From: an uncultured bacterium
GTDB lineage: Bacteria; Bacteroidota; Bacteroidia; Bacteroidales; CAIWKO01
Reading direction: 5' to 3'
DNA: 6,544 nt
NCBI GenBank assembly: GCA_903916135.1
Contig: CAIWVT010000562.1
Coordinates: 1-6,544 of the forward strand
The notes below the pieces were generated by a model. It was given only the letters and a program-made list of their open reading frames with translations. It was not told the origin of the DNA and made no database searches. Positions within the stretch are counted from its first letter, which is position 1. Each line of letters starts with the position of its first letter. Shown here one piece after another: positions 4,715 through 6,544 of this stretch. The translations under genes were made by a program, and so were the position numbers.

Positions 4715-6508
4715 ATGGTGTTCGACTACGAAATGATTAAAACTTTTTACAAAGAAATGCCTGTCAAGATTGGACGGGTGAGAAATGTGCTCAACCGTCC
4801 TATGACACTAAGCGAAAAATTATTGTATTGTCATTTATTTGATGCTAACCTACAAACATCTCTGAATAGAGGAATTGATTATGTTGATTTTGCTCCTGAC
4901 CGCGTAGCTATGCAGGATGCCACTGCTCAGATGGCGTTACTACAGTTTATGATGGCAGGCAAAGATACAACTGCTGTTCCTTCCTCAGTTCATTGCGACC
5001 ATTTGATTATGGCTAAGACAGGCAATATTGAAGATTTGGCAACGGCTAATGTATCCAATAAAGAGGTTTATGATTTTTTGAGTTCGGTATGTAATAAATA
5101 TGACATCGGTTTTTGGAAACCGGGTGCAGGAATTATTCACCAGATTGTTTTAGAAAACTATGCTTTCCCCGGTGGTATGATGATAGGAACCGATTCACAT
5201 ACACCTAATGCAGGCGGATTAGGTATGATTGCCATTGGAGTGGGTGGTGCTGATGCTGTTGATGTAATGTCGGGTATGGGTTGGGAATTGAAGTTTCCGA
5301 AACTGATTGGTATTAAATTGACAGGGAAGCTTTCGGGTTGGGCTTCTGCAAAAGATATTATTTTAAAAATTGCCGGTATGCTAACCGTAAAAGGTGGCAC
5401 AGGTTGTATCGTAGAATATTTTGGCGATGGCGCAGAATCGCTCTCATGCACAGGCAAAGCCACTATTTGTAATATGGGCGCTGAAATCGGAGCAACATGT
5501 TCTGTGTTTGCTTACGACGAAGCTATGGCGAAATACTTAAAGGCAACTGGCAGAGAGGAAGTTGCTGCATTAGCAGGACAGAATAAGGAACATTTGCGTT
5601 CGGATAATGAAGTTTATGCTAATCCAAATACCTACTATGATCAATTGATTGAAATTGATTTGTTAGCATTGGAGCCTTACATTAATGGACCTTTCACACC
5701 CGATTTGGCAACACCTATATCGAAGATGAATGAAGAAGCTGTGAAAAACGGATGGCCTCTCAAGATTGAAGTAGGTTTGATTGGTTCATGCACCAATTCG
5801 TCGTATGAAGATATTTCGAGAGCAGCTTCTGTTGTGAAAGATGCTGTTCAAAAGAATTTGAAGGTGAAAGCAGAATATACTATCACTCCAGGCTCTGAGC
5901 AAATACGTTCTATTTCGGAACGCGATGGTTACTTCGATATTTTTAATAAAATTGGCGGAAAGATATTTGCCAATGCTTGTGGTTCGTGTATCGGACAATG
6001 GAGTAGGGAAGGAGCTGAGAAAGGTTTGATCAATGCTATTGTTCATTCTTTTAATCGTAACTTTGCCAAACGTGCTGATGGAAATCCAAATACGTATGCA
6101 TTCGTTGCTTCTCCAGAAATCGTAACAGCATTAGCAATTGCCGGTGACCTTACTTTTAATCCTTTGACAGATACTTTGGTGAATGAAGACGGCGTTGCAG
6201 TGAAATTGGCAGAGCCTAAAGGATACGATTTACCCCCCAATGGTTTTGGAGCTGTTGACAATGGTTATCAAAAATCAGACAAAACAGGTGGCAATGCTAC
6301 TGTGATTATTGATTCAAAATCTGACCGGCTGCAATATCTCACATCTTTTGAAGAATGGAGTGGAAATGACTTTCTTGACTTGCCTTTGTTGATAAAAGCA
6401 AAAGGAAAATGTACTACTGACCATATTTCTATGGCAGGAATTTGGTTGAAATATCGCGGTCATTTGGAAAATATATCCAACAATTATATGATAGGTGCGG
6501 TGAATTAG
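4715..6508 (+). CDS. acn: Aconitate hydratase (mitochondrial type), interrupted by an in-frame TAG
   Basis: This encodes the TCA-cycle enzyme that isomerises citrate to isocitrate with a [4Fe-4S] cluster. The start MVFDYEMIKTFYKEMP is the usual one for Bacteroidetes aconitases. Cluster ligands are Cys359 (GSCTNSS), Cys422 and Cys425 (NACGSCIG). Active-site residues include Gln72 (QDATAQ), His93 (VHCDHL), Asp160-Ser161-His162 (GTDSHTP), Arg448 and Arg453 (NRNFAKR) and Arg581 (YRGHLENIS). The open frame ends at 597 residues, whereas the family has about 750. It stops at GAVN, exactly where the linker into the C-terminal swivel domain begins, and the next 12 codons still read as aconitase. The missing part holds the catalytic Ser-Ser-Arg (GSSREH) motif, so the 597-residue product should be inactive unless the TAG is read through or is a sequence error. 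Several deeply conserved positions are also changed (GPC to GSC, AGPW to AGIW, THAF to TYAF, judged from memory). Downstream neighbours are outside the window. Confidence 0.92.
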   Translation: MVFDYEMIKTFYKEMPVKIGRVRNVLNRPMTLSEKLLYCHLFDANLQTSLNRGIDYVDFAPDRVAMQDATAQMALLQFMMAGKDTTAVPSSVHCDHLIMAKTGNIEDLATANVSNKEVYDFLSSVCNKYDIGFWKPGAGIIHQIVLENYAFPGGMMIGTDSHTPNAGGLGMIAIGVGGADAVDVMSGMGWELKFPKLIGIKLTGKLSGWASAKDIILKIAGMLTVKGGTGCIVEYFGDGAESLSCTGKATICNMGAEIGATCSVFAYDEAMAKYLKATGREEVAALAGQNKEHLRSDNEVYANPNTYYDQLIEIDLLALEPYINGPFTPDLATPISKMNEEAVKNGWPLKIEVGLIGSCTNSSYEDISRAASVVKDAVQKNLKVKAEYTITPGSEQIRSISERDGYFDIFNKIGGKIFANACGSCIGQWSREGAEKGLINAIVHSFNRNFAKRADGNPNTYAFVASPEIVTALAIAGDLTFNPLTDTLVNEDGVAVKLAEPKGYDLPPNGFGAVDNGYQKSDKTGGNATVIIDSKSDRLQYLTSFEEWSGNDFLDLPLLIKAKGKCTTDHISMAGIWLKYRGHLENISNNYMIGAVN

Positions 6509-6544
6509 TTTAATAATAAAACAAATTGCATAATAAATCAGTTG
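6506..6544 (+). other. acn: Premature amber codon and in-frame continuation of aconitase
   Basis: TAG at 6506-6508 stands where Bacteroidetes relatives usually have Ala in GAVNAFNGKTNSVKNQL (recalled, not aligned). Reading on in the same frame, 6509-6544 gives FNNKTNCIINQL, which matches that continuation at F, N, K, T, N, N, Q and L. The reading frame is preserved and remains open to the window edge, so the C-terminal domain is probably still present in the DNA to the right. Confidence 0.8.

Noticed and set aside
6506..6508. Genome-wide reassignment of TAG to a sense codon as the explanation of the aconitase stop
   Set aside because: It rests on a single in-frame TAG and on four neighbouring genes that end in TAA; simple nonsense mutation or sequence error is more likely, so I keep it only as an alternative to test.

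Overview
The window looks like chromosomal DNA from a Bacteroidota (Bacteroidetes) bacterium, probably anaerobic and Bacteroidales-like. The evidence is family resemblance recalled from memory (VorB plus a small dicluster ferredoxin, a DUF4197 protein, a mitochondrial-type aconitase), AT-rich leaders without clear Shine-Dalgarno sequences, and upstream elements resembling the Bacteroidetes TAnnTTTG -7 box. An exact TAnnTTTG box precedes the aconitase gene. No mobile element, tRNA, rRNA, CRISPR array or phage gene is visible.

Layout: positions 1-4373 are read entirely from the minus strand. From upstream to downstream on that strand the genes are a DUF4197 secreted protein (4373-3651), a nucleoside-recognition (Gate) membrane protein (3580-2597), a 377-bp gene-free spacer with degenerate AT-rich repeat words, a PLP-dependent aminotransferase (2219-894), a two-[4Fe-4S] ferredoxin subunit (818-582) and the first 186 codons of vorB (560 to beyond the left edge). 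The other subunits of the 2-oxoacid:ferredoxin oxidoreductase should lie to the left. Across a 341-bp divergent spacer, a single plus-strand gene (4715-6508) encodes aconitate hydratase.

Function: the aminotransferase, ferredoxin and VorB genes form a plausible unit. Transamination gives a 2-oxo acid, which the oxidoreductase decarboxylates to acyl-CoA while reducing ferredoxin; the reactions may also run in the biosynthetic direction. The Gate protein and the DUF4197 protein may share a transcript but have no evident metabolic link to this unit.

Most notable observation: the aconitase reading frame is cut by an in-frame TAG at 6506-6508, after 597 of about 750 expected codons. The 12 codons after the TAG still read as the normal continuation of the family in the same frame (FNNKTNCIINQL). 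The lesion is therefore a single nonsense codon, not a frameshift or deletion. It removes the swivel domain carrying the catalytic Ser-Ser-Arg motif. It could be a recent pseudogene, a sequence error, or readthrough/recoding; the window alone cannot decide. I found no other strong candidate for a previously undescribed system.
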